DNA from: Gammaproteobacteria bacterium
Lineage (GTDB): Bacteria > Pseudomonadota > Gammaproteobacteria > Xanthomonadales > Wenzhouxiangellaceae
DNA length: 64,000 nucleotides
Assembly: GCA_021772975.1 (NCBI GenBank)
Contig: JAJFKY010000016.1
Coordinates: 248,001-312,000 of the forward strand
Direction of reading: 5' to 3'
Below the pieces are notes generated by a model that ran no database searches, was not told where the DNA came from, and saw nothing but the letters and a program-made list of their open reading frames with translations. Shown here in pieces: positions 19,089 to 29,520 of this stretch; the stretch's first letter is position 1, and the number at the start of each line of letters is the position of its first letter. A program made the position numbers and the translations under genes.

Positions 19089-21197
19089 GTGATTGATCGA
19101 TTAAAAACGGACCTGACGAGGCAAGTGTTCCAATTGGGAGAATGGCTGATTGAGCCTGAACTCAACCGGGTGTCTGACCAGCATCAAAGTCACAGGCTTC
19201 AGCCACAATTGATTCAATTGCTGTGCTATTTGGCGGCCCACCCATTGGAAATGCTGAGTCGTGAACGTCTGTTATCCGAGGTTTGGGAACGCGAATTTGT
19301 CAATGATGAAGTGTTGTCACGCAGCATTGCCATATTGCGCCAGACTCTGGACGATGATGCCCGTCAACCCAGTTACATTGAAACGATTCCACGCAAGGGT
19401 TACCGGTTATTACAGCAACCGGCGTTGATCAGCCCGGCCTCAGCGGAACACCCAGCAAGCAGTCAACGGACAAACTATTGGAGCGCGTTCCTGGGGCTCG
19501 GATTATTGGCAGTGCTGCTGTTCATCTGGCTACAGCCATCCGGGTTTAATTCTGATCAGGTCTCCGATAATGTCACGGCAAACGATCCAACTCGCGCGGC
19601 AATCAACTATACCAGTCAACCGGGTATCGAACGGTCCGCGGATATTTCCGTTGATGGCAGGCAATTGCTTTATGTCAGGAATAAACCGGGGGGTAGCGAT
19701 ATCTATCTGGGCGATAATCAACCGGGTACTCATCAGCTATTAATTAAGGGTTCCGGATACCTGGAATCACCGGTTTTTTCGCCGGATCAGGCTCAAGTGG
19801 CTTATCTGTACCGTCAAGCCGATGGCTGCAGCGTGATGTTATTCACGATTCAGACCCGGCGGAGTGAGCCGATCGGCAGTTGCTGGAACAACCCGGCAAC
19901 GACCATTGCCTGGTCACACGACGGCAGACGGCTGGTTTATTCCTATGACGCGCCTGTTGGTGTCGGCTTGGCGTTGTTGGATCTGGCCAGCATGCAGAGC
20001 AAGGTTTTGACCCATCCGGATAATCCGCAACACACCGACAGCGGCGCCAGATTTTCACCGGATGATCGGTATGTATCATTCACCCGCGGCAACCAGATCA
20101 TTCGCGAGTTATACCAGCTTGAGCTCAATGCCGCTGATGGAGTCCTGCATGCTGCCAGGCGATTAACGTTTGATCAGCAACTGGTTAATGGCCATGACTG
20201 GGTGGATATTCATCGGCTTGTCTATGCGTCGGATAAACAGGCCTTTCAGGCGTTATGGCTGTTGCGATTAGACACTCTGGAGGTCAGCTACCTGGGCGCC
20301 AGACGGGCAAGAAATCCAGTGTATAACCTGCGACTGAATCAACTGGTTTACGAACAATGGCAATATCAGGCGAATATCTGGTCGCTTAAGCTGCACAGCG
20401 ATAGTGACCCGAAACCTTTAATCGTATCCAACCGTTATGATAACCAGCCGGTATTTTCTCCTGACAATAGTACGCTGGCCTTTTGCTCCAACCGCACCGG
20501 GGTAGATTCACTGTGGCTGGCCAATTCGAATGGCTCGGGAGCACATATTGCCTATAGCGTTGCTGACGCCCGGGTAGCGCGGCCCGCCTGGTCACCCGAC
20601 GGTGAGCGGCTGATTGTCAGCGTCTATGGCGAACAGGGCAGTCAATTACATGAGCTGACCAGCCAGGGCGAGCTGGTGCGCGTGATTAACTGGGCCGGCG
20701 AGCATGCTTACAACGCGGTTTATCATCCGGACGGTCTGCGTTTATTGTATATCCAGGACACGCCGGAAACCTCGGAACTGTGGGCAGCAAGCCTGGTTGC
20801 TGCTGGTCATGCCAGGCGCCGGATTGGAACGGTATCAGCCAACCGTGTTCAGGTCAGCCGCGGTGGTCAGGTGTTGTATACCAGGCCAGCGATGGACGGG
20901 ATTTTCAGTGTGCAGCTGGACACTTTGCAGCAAAAACCGATCGTCCCAGGGTTCAGCTTGGACTCCTGGAATCATTGGTTGGTGGTCAATGAGAGCATTG
21001 TTTATGCTGACTCTCGGGGTATCTGGAAAATGGCTGTAACGGGCGGTGAGCCCAACCAATTGACCGGGTTTGTACCGACGGCGATCGGAATCACCATGGC
21101 GATGAGCAATGACGAGCAGACATTGCTGGTGACCAGGACCGACGCGGCGGAAATTGATTTAATGTTAAGTCAGTTGCTGTTTGCCCATCAAGATTAG
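19089..21197 (+). CDS. ToxR/CadC-like transmembrane transcription regulator with C-terminal beta-propeller
   Basis: A 702-residue one-component regulator. Residues about 12-108 form an OmpR-type winged helix (FQLGEWLIEPELNRV, LLCYLAAHPLEMLSRERLLSEVWER and the closing SYIETIPRKGYRL). A single membrane helix follows (about 131-150, SAFLGLGLLAVLLFIWL), then a periplasmic TolB/WD40-like propeller with repeats such as SPDQAQVAYLY, SPDDRYVSFTR, SPDNSTLAFCSN and SPDGERLIVS. This architecture senses a periplasmic signal and binds DNA from the membrane. The start codon is GTG with a weak ribosome binding site. The neighbouring divergent secreted propeller gene is a reasonable target but this is inference. 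Confidence 0.85.
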   Translation: MIDRLKTDLTRQVFQLGEWLIEPELNRVSDQHQSHRLQPQLIQLLCYLAAHPLEMLSRERLLSEVWEREFVNDEVLSRSIAILRQTLDDDARQPSYIETIPRKGYRLLQQPALISPASAEHPASSQRTNYWSAFLGLGLLAVLLFIWLQPSGFNSDQVSDNVTANDPTRAAINYTSQPGIERSADISVDGRQLLYVRNKPGGSDIYLGDNQPGTHQLLIKGSGYLESPVFSPDQAQVAYLYRQADGCSVMLFTIQTRRSEPIGSCWNNPATTIAWSHDGRRLVYSYDAPVGVGLALLDLASMQSKVLTHPDNPQHTDSGARFSPDDRYVSFTRGNQIIRELYQLELNAADGVLHAARRLTFDQQLVNGHDWVDIHRLVYASDKQAFQALWLLRLDTLEVSYLGARRARNPVYNLRLNQLVYEQWQYQANIWSLKLHSDSDPKPLIVSNRYDNQPVFSPDNSTLAFCSNRTGVDSLWLANSNGSGAHIAYSVADARVARPAWSPDGERLIVSVYGEQGSQLHELTSQGELVRVINWAGEHAYNAVYHPDGLRLLYIQDTPETSELWAASLVAAGHARRRIGTVSANRVQVSRGGQVLYTRPAMDGIFSVQLDTLQQKPIVPGFSLDSWNHWLVVNESIVYADSRGIWKMAVTGGEPNQLTGFVPTAIGITMAMSNDEQTLLVTRTDAAEIDLMLSQLLFAHQD

Positions 21198-21276
21198 CCT
21201 GAATTTACGAGCAGAGCAGGGCGTTACTGTGTGCTGGTAAATTAAGGGACACACATGCAGTGCTGATGTAATTCAT

Positions 21277-22827
21277 TTAGTCAATGGGCTGCGTCAGCAC
21301 CGCGGTAATGATCGCAATGCCTTCGATAAAATTCCCCATCCGCAAATTCTCATTGGGGCTGTGCTGGTTGTTGTCGATATTCACCGTTGGCACGGCCACT
21401 GCCGGAATTCCCAGTGTTTCCACAAATGGCGAGATGGGAATCGAGCCACCGGCGGTGCGGATTCGGATCGGATCATGCCCATATAGATGACGCAGCGCGG
21501 CGGTGGTCAGGCGGCCGGGTCGGGAGTCGAAAGCGGTGCGGAAGGCAGCGTAGCTGATAGTGCTGTCAAAACTGATCAGCCGCGGATGTGCCTGGCGTTG
21601 CCGGTCGCTGGGCGGCGGGTTGACGACGCGGTAACCCAGGGCTTCGATATGTTCACGAATTAATCGGATCAGGCGCTCCGGGTCACTTTCCTTGACCAGC
21701 CGGATATCCAGCTCGGCGGTTGCGCTGGCCGGAATGATGGTACGGGCCTGCGCACCGATCCAGCCGGCACCCAGACCACGGATATTCAAGGACGGATACT
21801 GCAGTGCCTCCTGTAGCGTGCCGGCCACGGCATCGGGCCGGGCAAAGCCCAGCTCACGCTGGATAGCGGCTTCGTCATCGGGCACGGCGTCCAGGACTTT
21901 GCGCACCTCATCGCTAAGCTCAATGCCGTCATAAAAACCCGGGACCAGCACCCGACCATCGGGTGACTTGAGCGACGCCAGGATGTGGGCCAGGTGAAAA
22001 CCGGGATTCGGTGCGTAGTTACCGTAATGGCCGCTGTGCTGAGGGACTTTGGGTCCATGGGCAGTCAGCGTTATGGTCGCGATACCACGGGCGCCAAACA
22101 CCAGCGTTGGCTGGTTGGAAGCATGTGGCGGGCCATCGAAAATCAGCAGCATATCGGCCGCCAGCAATTCACGCTTGGCCTGGACTGCCGCGGGCAGGTT
22201 GGGTGAGCCCAGTTCTTCTTCCAGGTCAATAATCACCTTGAGATTAAAAGCGGGATCAACACCGGCTGCCGCCAGATTATCCAATGCGGTCAGAAATTGA
22301 ATATTGGGGCCTTTGGAATCCGAAGCGGAACGGGCAAACACCCGCCAATCCGGCCATAACTCAACATCCTGATTGGGCCACGGAATGATCTGCCAGCCAC
22401 CGCTGCCATCCAGGGTTTTCATCACCGGGGTAAACGGGTCAGGCTGGTCCCAGGCAGTCGGATCAACCGGCTGGCCGTCCGCCTGCAGATAGATCAGTGC
22501 AGTTTTTTCAGCCTGCGGTGATGAGCGTTCGGCCAGCAATAAGGGGCTGCCGGGCGTGTTGATCCGCGTGACTTTAAAACCACGCTGCTGAAACTGGGGT
22601 TCCAGCCATGTCGCCAGTCGTTCAATATCTTCCGGAAAATTGGCATCGTTGGGCAGGCTGAGGTATTCGCGGTACAGGCTTAGAGCCTGATAGGCGTGTT
22701 CATCAGTCAGGGCATGGATCTGATCCGCCGATAACGGCTGCTGTTGAGCCACAGATAACTGAGTCGTCAGGGCGAAAAGCAGTAGTGATATCCAGCGTGG
22801 CGGCATGATTAATTTCCCGGTAGTCAT
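21277..22827 (-). CDS. Secreted M20-family metallopeptidase
   Basis: A 516-residue exported dipeptidase-like enzyme with a signal peptide (about 10-28, ISLLLFALTTQLSVAQ). M20 landmarks are present in order: YLQADGQPVD (about 94-103), ARSASDSKGP with the bridging Asp, DLEEELGS with the catalytic and metal Glu pair, LIFDGPP with the metal Asp, and the C-terminal His in NNQHSPNENL. The first motif normally reads GHxD, with His as a zinc ligand, and here it is Gln (LQAD). I have an impression that a QxDGQPVD form occurs in a subgroup of these exported enzymes, so it may not be inactive. The gene is convergent with the membrane regulator. Confidence 0.85.
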   Translation of the reverse strand: MTTGKLIMPPRWISLLLFALTTQLSVAQQQPLSADQIHALTDEHAYQALSLYREYLSLPNDANFPEDIERLATWLEPQFQQRGFKVTRINTPGSPLLLAERSSPQAEKTALIYLQADGQPVDPTAWDQPDPFTPVMKTLDGSGGWQIIPWPNQDVELWPDWRVFARSASDSKGPNIQFLTALDNLAAAGVDPAFNLKVIIDLEEELGSPNLPAAVQAKRELLAADMLLIFDGPPHASNQPTLVFGARGIATITLTAHGPKVPQHSGHYGNYAPNPGFHLAHILASLKSPDGRVLVPGFYDGIELSDEVRKVLDAVPDDEAAIQRELGFARPDAVAGTLQEALQYPSLNIRGLGAGWIGAQARTIIPASATAELDIRLVKESDPERLIRLIREHIEALGYRVVNPPPSDRQRQAHPRLISFDSTISYAAFRTAFDSRPGRLTTAALRHLYGHDPIRIRTAGGSIPISPFVETLGIPAVAVPTVNIDNNQHSPNENLRMGNFIEGIAIITAVLTQPID

Positions 22828-22866
22828 TTCAGCAGATCAAGTCTAGCAAGAAAGCCTTACGAAAAT

Positions 22867-22978
22867 GTAGCTCGGCTTAGAGCCATAGGCTTGTAAGCCG
22901 ACAATGCACTCGCATGAAGCGTTTGCCTTGTGTTGATGTTTCCGCTGTCGGATTACGGCTGCGCCTGCTCCGACCTAC
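22867..22978. repeat. Repeat family 2, two inverted units
   Basis: GTAGCTCGGCTTAGAGCC... (22867-22903) contains inverted TCGGCTTA/TAAGCCGA arms. A diverged partner (22947-22978) reads GTCGGATTACGGCTGCGCC and ends CCGACCTAC. The same pairing occurs at 44894-44998. These are dispersed imperfect palindromes located between genes, and a REP-like nature is likely. Confidence 0.6.
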
Positions 22979-23026
22979 GTCAGCCGACAATGCACTAAGC
23001 GGATAAACAGATGACTATGTAACAAG

Positions 23027-23053
23027 CAAAAAAAACCCGGGCAGCGCCCGGGT
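23027..23053 (-). terminator. Rho-independent terminator of the beta-helix protein gene
   Basis: ACCCGGGC (23035-23042) and GCCCGGGT (23046-23053) form an 8-bp stem with a 3-base loop. On the minus strand the hairpin is followed by a run of T. It lies 23 bases past the stop codon at 23076. Confidence 0.92.
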
Positions 23054-23075
23054 CAGATGCCTTGCTATCTTATCG

Positions 23076-26000
23076 TTATTTCGTTTGGCGCTTGCGCAGA
23101 CCGATCAATGCGGCCAGCGGCAACAGCAGTGCCATCAGCCATTTACCGAAGGCGGTCATGGCGGGAACTTCGATCGGTTCTTCAGGTACAACCTGGCCAT
23201 CGACCACATCAACCGTTGATTGCTGTTCGCCATCTTCAGTACCGTTGGTCACGCCGATGATATCCACAATAATGGTTTCATCCGGATCATTGATACCATC
23301 ATCGACCGCGTTAATGGTCGCTATGCCCGAGGTCTGACCAGCGGGGATCAGCACCATGTCTGTATCCACGGTGTAATCATCGGGCATCACCGCGGTGCCG
23401 GAGAAACCGAGCTGCACGGTGACATCCTGGCCGGACGGCGTATTCAGGCTGACGATGATTTGCGAAGTCTGACCTTCGTTTACCATCAACGCCGAGACAT
23501 CCAGGCTGACCAGTGGTGGTTCATCATCATCAGTGATGGTGGTGCTGACCTGCTGTACGCCGTTTTCGACGCCGTTGGTCACGGTATCGATATCCACCAG
23601 CACCTGCTCGTCGGGCTCATCCAATGCATCATCCACAGCCGTCAGCATGATGTCCGCCGAGGTCATACCCATCGGGATGACAATGCTGGCTGGTGCAGTG
23701 AAGTCGCTCATATCGGCGGCACCGGAAAATGCCAGATTGACGGTGATGTTCTGCGTGCTCGGATTGGACAGGGTGGCGGTAATGGTCGCCATGCCGCCGT
23801 TTTCAGCGATCGGATCACCTGCCAGTGACAGGGTGACGCTGGGCACGCCTTTGTCGTCTTCGATCACACCGTTAAGCTGAGGAAGACCACCCAGGGTGCT
23901 TGACGGTACCTGTAGCAGGTCCACGCTGAAGGGCTCGTCACCTTCACTGATATTGTCATCAATGCCGGTGATGGTGGCCGGAGCCTGTGACATCAGACTG
24001 CCGTCATTCGGAATAAACAGCGTATCGCTGTCGACGCTGAAGTCGGTATCCAGAATGGCTACGCCCGAGAAGCTCAAATCAACAAACAACGAGATGCCGG
24101 CTGATTCCGTCAACAGAGCATCAATGGTACCCATGCCACCGGGTTCGGGAATGGGGCTGCCGGTCAAACTGACGGCCAGATTGGGATTGGGCGTGGCTTC
24201 AAATGCACCGATATCGGTTTGTGTGCCGATGGTGCGCGGGAAGCCGCTCAGGCGTTGATCATCGACCGCGGCGGCGAAGTTCAGACCGCTATTGATCGCC
24301 GGACTGCCGGCCATCAGCGCGTGGGTCTGGGTTGGTCCACCATTACTGGCCAGTGCGCCCAACAAGGGATCGGCATTCAAAATATTAAAGCCGTCGTCAC
24401 TAATCGGAGCACCGGCGTCATCATCTATCAGGCTGAACAGCACCCCAAAGTTGCCACCTTCGCCAGCCAGATTGGCATTGCCCGAACCGGAGGTATTGCC
24501 GGCGATGATGGAACTGCCGATGGTGACGTTATAGGCATTGCCGCCACGCAGGTAAATTTCGATATCAGCATAGATGCCACCCCCATAGCGGCTGGCGGTG
24601 TTGTTGGCAATGGTGCTGCTGGCAATGAAAATGCTGTCCGCGCCTGGCGAAAAGATTCCGCCACCGTCGCCTTCACTGGCCATATTGCCTGAGATGGTGG
24701 AGTTGCGAATGAGTATGGAGCCATCTTCGGAATAGGCATAAATGCCACCAGCATTGCCGGTGCTGGCGGTATTGCCGGAGATGGTGGTGTTATCGATGGT
24801 CAGCGCATAATTGCCTTCAGGGTCGACGAAGCGCATACCACCGGTATCATCATCGGCGCTGTTGCCGGCAATCACGGAGTCGGAAATGCTGACACTGCTG
24901 TAGAAGCCGTAGTCGCCGCCCCGCACAGAGCCATCAACACTGCGTCTGTTCTGATAAGTCGATAACAGCAGGCCACCCACATTACCATCACTGGTGTTGT
25001 TGGTGATCCGGGTATTGTGGATTCGGATCGGGGCGTTGACATCCGCCAGCGTCATGGCGATACCGCCGCCGATGCCTTCGCCTACCGAGTTGGCGGTAAA
25101 GCTGGAGTCAATAATATTGATGGCCTCATAACGATTACCACTCACCGCCAGGCCACCACCATAGTTTTCCGCGCTGTTGCCGGAAAAAGTGCTGTTAACA
25201 ATATTGAGTGAAGCGTACTGCGCATCCAGCAGCACGCCACCGCCATCACCATACATGGAGGTGTTGTTGCTGATGGTGCTGTCAACAATGGACAACGCGG
25301 TACCATCCTGGTCGGCGTAAAATGCAATGCCGCCGCCATCCTGATAAGCGCTGTTGTTATCGATCAGACTGTTGTTAACGATATGCAGCCGTGAACCCTC
25401 TTCGCCGATGAATATACCGCCACCCCGGCCTTCTTCATTCATTGCCGTGTTGTAGCTGACCGTAGTGTTATCCAGCGTCAGGCTGTCGCTATAGCCTTGC
25501 AATTCGTCAACATGAATGCCGCCACCATCTCCACCGGTGGTATTGCCAGTGATCAGGGAGTTGCTGATGCCGGCGGAGTTGGTCAGGTTCTCGATCAGAA
25601 TGCCGCCGCCGCCATAGCTGCCACTGTTATTGGAAATGGTGCCATTGTCGATGGCCAGAATGGCGCCGTCATCAATATGCACCCCGCCGCCGTAGTTGGC
25701 GGAATTATTATCGATGGTGCTATTGCGTACCACCAGCGCACCGGTGGTGACGTTGTTGCCAAAATAACCGGAATAGTCGTCCACAGAAATACCACCGCCA
25801 TTGCCACCCTCATAGCCGTTAGCGGTGTTGTAGCTGATGGTGGAGTCGATAACCCGCAGCACGCCATCATACTGGGCGATGCCGCCACCCGCATAAGCCT
25901 GGCTGTTGGTGATCAGGCTGTCGCGAACGGTCAGTTCGGCATTATTGGAATAAATGGCGCCGCCACTCTCACTGGTATAACCGTCGGTTATGGTCAAACC

Positions 26001-28517
26001 GACGATGTCAACCGACAGCAGATTGTAATAGGGATCGCCCAGATTGCCGCGCTGTGGCTTTCCGCCGCTATAGATTCTGAAAATACGCGATGCACCGCCT
26101 TCGCCACGGACCGGCTCCGGAGCAACAAAGCCACCACTGACGGTAATCACACTGGGGACAGGTGCATTGATAACGATATCATCGTTAATATCAATATCAC
26201 CGGAGGTCAGCGTAATGGTGCCGGACAGGCCTGCCTGAAATTCAACGACATCCAGTCCATAGGTGTTGTTTGAGTCATAAACGGCCTGGCGCAGACTGCC
26301 GGGACCGCTATCGTATAGATTGGTGACGGTTCGGGTCGCGGCCGGGAAGCTCAAAGCTGCGTCGGTGGCTGATTCTACCGCACCCATATCAGTCTGCAGG
26401 CCGACCATGCGGGCAAAGCCGGTGCCGCGCTGATCATTAGCGCTGGCTGCCGCGTTCAGGCCGGCATCAATCGCCGGGCTGCCGGTCATCAGGGCATGCG
26501 TCATGGTAGGGCCGCCATTGTCGGCCAGCGGACCCAGCATCGGGTCGGCGTAAAAAATATTGTTGTTGTTCTGATCCAGGCTGATACCGTCCGGGTCTTC
26601 AATCAGACTGAATTCCACATACAGATCAGTGCCACCCAGATCCGGGTTACTTTCGTAGGTGGTGTTATTGGCAATAATGCTGCCGCGGATCTGCAGGCCG
26701 CTGTCAGCGTTGTAGACACCGCCACCGCCACCGTAGGCATAGTTGCCGGTAATGGTGCTGTTATCGATCAGTGCTTCCCCATCTTCATGGGTCAGGAATA
26801 GGCCGCCGCCATATTCACCGGCACTGTTATCGGAGAAGGTGCTGTTTTTGATCAGCGGTGCACCGTCATCGGAATAAAGCCACAGACCACCGCCGCTTGC
26901 TTCCGCCGTATTGCCTGAGAAGGTAACATTGTCGATATTCACGCTGTAGCCGTCATCGTCGTACAGCCACATGCCACCACCTTCGCTGGCCTGATTGTCG
27001 GCGATGGTGGTATTGCGGATGACCAGGCTGGTGTACAGGCCGTCATCAAAGTAAAAATGCAGACCGCCGCCGTCATCACCCGCATAGTTGCCGATAAAGT
27101 CGCTGTCTTCAATCAAAATGGCCTGATGAATATCATCCACTTCGAGCATCAGACCGCCGCCTTCATTACTGGCGGTGTTATTGGAAACGACGCTGTTCTG
27201 AATGGTGATAAACCCATAGTGGGTGCCGGCACCACCGTCATAGTAAACCGCTATACCGCCTCCGCCACCGCTCTCAGCTTCATTGCCACTGACCGAACTG
27301 TTGCGAATCAGCAGGCTAGGTTCATCGGCATAGAAATGGATACCGCCGCCATAGCCTTCAGTCGCTGAATTGTTGTCGATATTGCTGTCTTCAATACGCA
27401 AAAGATCAGCCCGGCTATCGCTATTGAAGCGCACGCCGCCGCCTTCCTGGGCAGTATTGCCACTGATAACACTATTGTTGAGAATGCTTAAATTGCCATC
27501 CTCGGCAGCAATGCCACCACCACCACCATATTCGACATTGTTGTTGCTTATGGTGGTGTTATTGATTTCTACAACAGCACCGGCAGCGGTTCCCGAAACG
27601 CTGACCCCGCCAGCATAATCGGCGGTATTATTGCTGATGGTACTGTTGGCGATCAGCGCATTAACATAAACATCATCGAGTTCGATTGCTCCCCCGTTTC
27701 CGCCTGAGCTGTTGTCCATGAACTCGGAAGAGTCAATCACAACACTGTTGATATTTTGCGCTGAGACCGCGCCACCATCGTTACTGCTGTAATTGTAGGT
27801 AAAGCCGCTGCCGCTGATGCTAAGTCCGCCGCCATTGACAGCTACCGCACCGCCGTCTGAGTTGTTGGCACGGTTATCGTCGAAGGTGGAATCACTGATA
27901 TCGACAAATACGCCATTGCTGTACAGCGCTCCGCCGCTGCCGTTGCCGCTGGTGCTGTTATTGATCGTGACGTTGCGCAGGCTCAACCGGGTATTTTGCT
28001 GGTTGGCGCGAATGGCGCCACCATTGTCGTAATAGTAGCCGTTGCTCAGGGTAAGATCGCTGATCTCGGTAAACCCGGAGACCTCGCTGTTCTGTACATC
28101 AAAAATTCGTGAGCTTGAATTGGCATCGATGGTAATGACCGTTTCACCGGGACCCTGAATGGCCACGCTGTCATCAATATCGATTTCACCAGTGGTCAGC
28201 ATAATGGTGCCATTCAGACCGTTATTGAAACGTATGCCATCGGGACCGGGGTTGGCATTCGCATCCATCACGGCCTGGCGCAGACTGCCGGGGCCGGCGT
28301 CGTCCAGGTTATACACCTCAAACACATCGGCCTGGGCAATACCCGCAACCGTGACCAGCGAGCTGACCAGCATCGCGGTGGGCAGATTGCCCGCGCGTCT
28401 GACCGGTTGGCAATAACTCTCGCCCAACGAATGGGTAATGGCCTGCGACAGTGAATTACGAGGAATAGCGATAGGATTGATGGAGTTTTCACCAATCTGG
28501 ATATGCAATCTGCTCAA
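23076..28517 (-). CDS. 1813-residue beta-helix surface protein with Calx-beta repeats and IPTL-CTERM-like anchor
   Basis: A very large exported protein. After a long N-terminal leader (signal near residues 45-63), two similar halves (about 65-715 and 730-1410) each begin with [10 protein letters not shown] or [10 protein letters not shown], continue with dozens of right-handed beta-helix rungs such as NSTISGNTA...GGGI, and end with a choice-of-anchor Q-like closing stretch ([40 protein letters not shown]). About 1415-1765 hold Calx-beta-like domains ([28 protein letters not shown] and similar). The last 32 residues are an IPTL-CTERM-type tail: VPAMTAFG, a hydrophobic helix and RKRQTK. A surface or secreted adhesin-like role is likely. 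It has its own terminator. Confidence 0.88.
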   Translation of the reverse strand: MSRLHIQIGENSINPIAIPRNSLSQAITHSLGESYCQPVRRAGNLPTAMLVSSLVTVAGIAQADVFEVYNLDDAGPGSLRQAVMDANANPGPDGIRFNNGLNGTIMLTTGEIDIDDSVAIQGPGETVITIDANSSSRIFDVQNSEVSGFTEISDLTLSNGYYYDNGGAIRANQQNTRLSLRNVTINNSTSGNGSGGALYSNGVFVDISDSTFDDNRANNSDGGAVAVNGGGLSISGSGFTYNYSSNDGGAVSAQNINSVVIDSSEFMDNSSGGNGGAIELDDVYVNALIANSTISNNTADYAGGVSVSGTAAGAVVEINNTTISNNNVEYGGGGGIAAEDGNLSILNNSVISGNTAQEGGGVRFNSDSRADLLRIEDSNIDNNSATEGYGGGIHFYADEPSLLIRNSSVSGNEAESGGGGGIAVYYDGGAGTHYGFITIQNSVVSNNTASNEGGGLMLEVDDIHQAILIEDSDFIGNYAGDDGGGLHFYFDDGLYTSLVIRNTTIADNQASEGGGMWLYDDDGYSVNIDNVTFSGNTAEASGGGLWLYSDDGAPLIKNSTFSDNSAGEYGGGLFLTHEDGEALIDNSTITGNYAYGGGGGVYNADSGLQIRGSIIANNTTYESNPDLGGTDLYVEFSLIEDPDGISLDQNNNNIFYADPMLGPLADNGGPTMTHALMTGSPAIDAGLNAAASANDQRGTGFARMVGLQTDMGAVESATDAALSFPAATRTVTNLYDSGPGSLRQAVYDSNNTYGLDVVEFQAGLSGTITLTSGDIDINDDIVINAPVPSVITVSGGFVAPEPVRGEGGASRIFRIYSGGKPQRGNLGDPYYNLLSVDIVGLTITDGYTSESGGAIYSNNAELTVRDSLITNSQAYAGGGIAQYDGVLRVIDSTISYNTANGYEGGNGGGISVDDYSGYFGNNVTTGALVVRNSTIDNNSANYGGGVHIDDGAILAIDNGTISNNSGSYGGGGILIENLTNSAGISNSLITGNTTGGDGGGIHVDELQGYSDSLTLDNTTVSYNTAMNEEGRGGGIFIGEEGSRLHIVNNSLIDNNSAYQDGGGIAFYADQDGTALSIVDSTISNNTSMYGDGGGVLLDAQYASLNIVNSTFSGNSAENYGGGLAVSGNRYEAINIIDSSFTANSVGEGIGGGIAMTLADVNAPIRIHNTRITNNTSDGNVGGLLLSTYQNRRSVDGSVRGGDYGFYSSVSISDSVIAGNSADDDTGGMRFVDPEGNYALTIDNTTISGNTASTGNAGGIYAYSEDGSILIRNSTISGNMASEGDGGGIFSPGADSIFIASSTIANNTASRYGGGIYADIEIYLRGGNAYNVTIGSSIIAGNTSGSGNANLAGEGGNFGVLFSLIDDDAGAPISDDGFNILNADPLLGALASNGGPTQTHALMAGSPAINSGLNFAAAVDDQRLSGFPRTIGTQTDIGAFEATPNPNLAVSLTGSPIPEPGGMGTIDALLTESAGISLFVDLSFSGVAILDTDFSVDSDTLFIPNDGSLMSQAPATITGIDDNISEGDEPFSVDLLQVPSSTLGGLPQLNGVIEDDKGVPSVTLSLAGDPIAENGGMATITATLSNPSTQNITVNLAFSGAADMSDFTAPASIVIPMGMTSADIMLTAVDDALDEPDEQVLVDIDTVTNGVENGVQQVSTTITDDDEPPLVSLDVSALMVNEGQTSQIIVSLNTPSGQDVTVQLGFSGTAVMPDDYTVDTDMVLIPAGQTSGIATINAVDDGINDPDETIIVDIIGVTNGTEDGEQQSTVDVVDGQVVPEEPIEVPAMTAFGKWLMALLLPLAALIGLRKRQTK

Positions 28518-28689
28518 AACCTGACTCCCGGATAGTCTTATTTATTATTTATGAAGGTGCGCGTTGACGCTAAATTCACGCAATTCTAACCCATTTTTAA
28601 TCGCAAATGGTAACCAATACGCATAAAATTATGAATTATTCCAACAGCATAGCTCTATCACATAAGCAAGATAATGAATAGTAAGATAT

Positions 28690-28781
28690 GTAGGAGCGCA
28701 CCCGGGCGCGACCATCTCGATCTAAATAAGGCGCTGGTATTGATTGGTGGTGAGGTTGATCGCGCCCGGGTGCGCTCCTAC
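28690..28781. repeat. REPIN-like inverted doublet of REP family 1, second copy
   Basis: Arms at 28690-28713 (GTAGGAGCGCACCCGGGC...) and 28758-28781 (reverse complement form). The spacer GGCGCTGGTATTGATTGGTGG is the reverse complement, with small differences, of the spacer in the doublet at 320-417. It ends four bases from the stop of the TIGR02466-like gene and may end or stabilise that transcript. Confidence 0.75.
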
Positions 28782-28784
28782 AGG

Positions 28785-29513
28785 CTAGCTTGCTGATCGT
28801 TCGGGTTTTTGCTGTTTGGGGTTGCGCCAGAACAGGTTGAAAGACACCGAAATGCGTGGTTCCGCGCGGTAGTGTGGCGCGACCATATGGGTAGCGTAAG
28901 CGGGGAAAATCAACAGCTTACCGTTGACTGGCCGATAACTGATGGTGGTAGGGCGGTCAAATCGCCGACCCATCGGCAGCGGGTTGAAAAACATCAGGTC
29001 ACCCTCGCGAATCGCACCCGCGGGCTGTTCCGGCTGGTCAATTTCCGCCTCCAGGTAAAACACGCCGGACCAGTCCGCCGGCAGATGCTGATGCGGCGCG
29101 TTCCAGGCGCCGGTATCACTGATGTTGCCCCAGCAGGCGGCCAGTTCGGGATAGCCCGGGCGCGTTTCGCCGTGGAAATGTTTGGCCGCGATGCGGGCAA
29201 TGTTCTGAATTTTGCTACACATCCAATGGATATGCGGGTTGTCCTGCATAAACAGATCTTCGTTGGAATGCCAGCCGCGCACATTGCTGCGATGCACGCC
29301 TTCATCCTGTTCCCGCAGCCTGGTCAGATAATCAATCAAGGCCTGCTGATGCTGCTCAAATTCGCGCACCATAATTGAATACACCGGCACGCCAAAGTGA
29401 CCGCTCTGTTCCAGCTGGCCCTGAGTTTGGCTGTTGCCGTCCTCATTGCCATCAGTCTGGGTTTGGGTCTGCTCTGAGGTGCGATTTTGACCGTTATCTC
29501 TGGGGGTGTTCAT
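28785..29513 (-). CDS. TIGR02466-like putative 2-oxoglutarate/Fe(II) oxygenase
   Basis: A 242-residue protein resembling the TIGR02466 family of putative 2OG-Fe(II) oxygenases. The C-terminal half carries NISDTGAWNAPHQHLPADWSG, a double-stranded beta-helix style stretch with candidate iron ligands, then KLLIFPAYATHMVAPHY and a closing RISVSFNLFW with the Arg expected to bind 2-oxoglutarate. I start it at 29513 because GAGG precedes that ATG and this gives a 7-base gap to the fusion gene. The longer open frame back to 29609 would overlap that gene. The N-terminal 40 residues are Gln/Thr-rich and probably disordered. It is downstream of, and likely cotranscribed with, the hydroxylase-sulfotransferase fusion. 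Confidence 0.78.
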   Translation of the reverse strand: MNTPRDNGQNRTSEQTQTQTDGNEDGNSQTQGQLEQSGHFGVPVYSIMVREFEQHQQALIDYLTRLREQDEGVHRSNVRGWHSNEDLFMQDNPHIHWMCSKIQNIARIAAKHFHGETRPGYPELAACWGNISDTGAWNAPHQHLPADWSGVFYLEAEIDQPEQPAGAIREGDLMFFNPLPMGRRFDRPTTISYRPVNGKLLIFPAYATHMVAPHYRAEPRISVSFNLFWRNPKQQKPERSAS

Positions 29514-29520
29514 AGCTGCC

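Noticed and set aside
23220-23828. A 202-residue plus-strand open frame across the beta-helix protein gene
   Set aside because: Antisense to a clear coding region with Calx-beta motifs.
23076-28517. Repetitive DNA that could be taken for a CRISPR array
   Set aside because: The repeats encode beta-helix rungs in one long frame, vary in length and lack a constant spacer-repeat alternation. No cas genes are present.
28809-29378. A 189-residue plus-strand open frame
   Set aside because: Antisense to the TIGR02466-like gene and without family resemblance.
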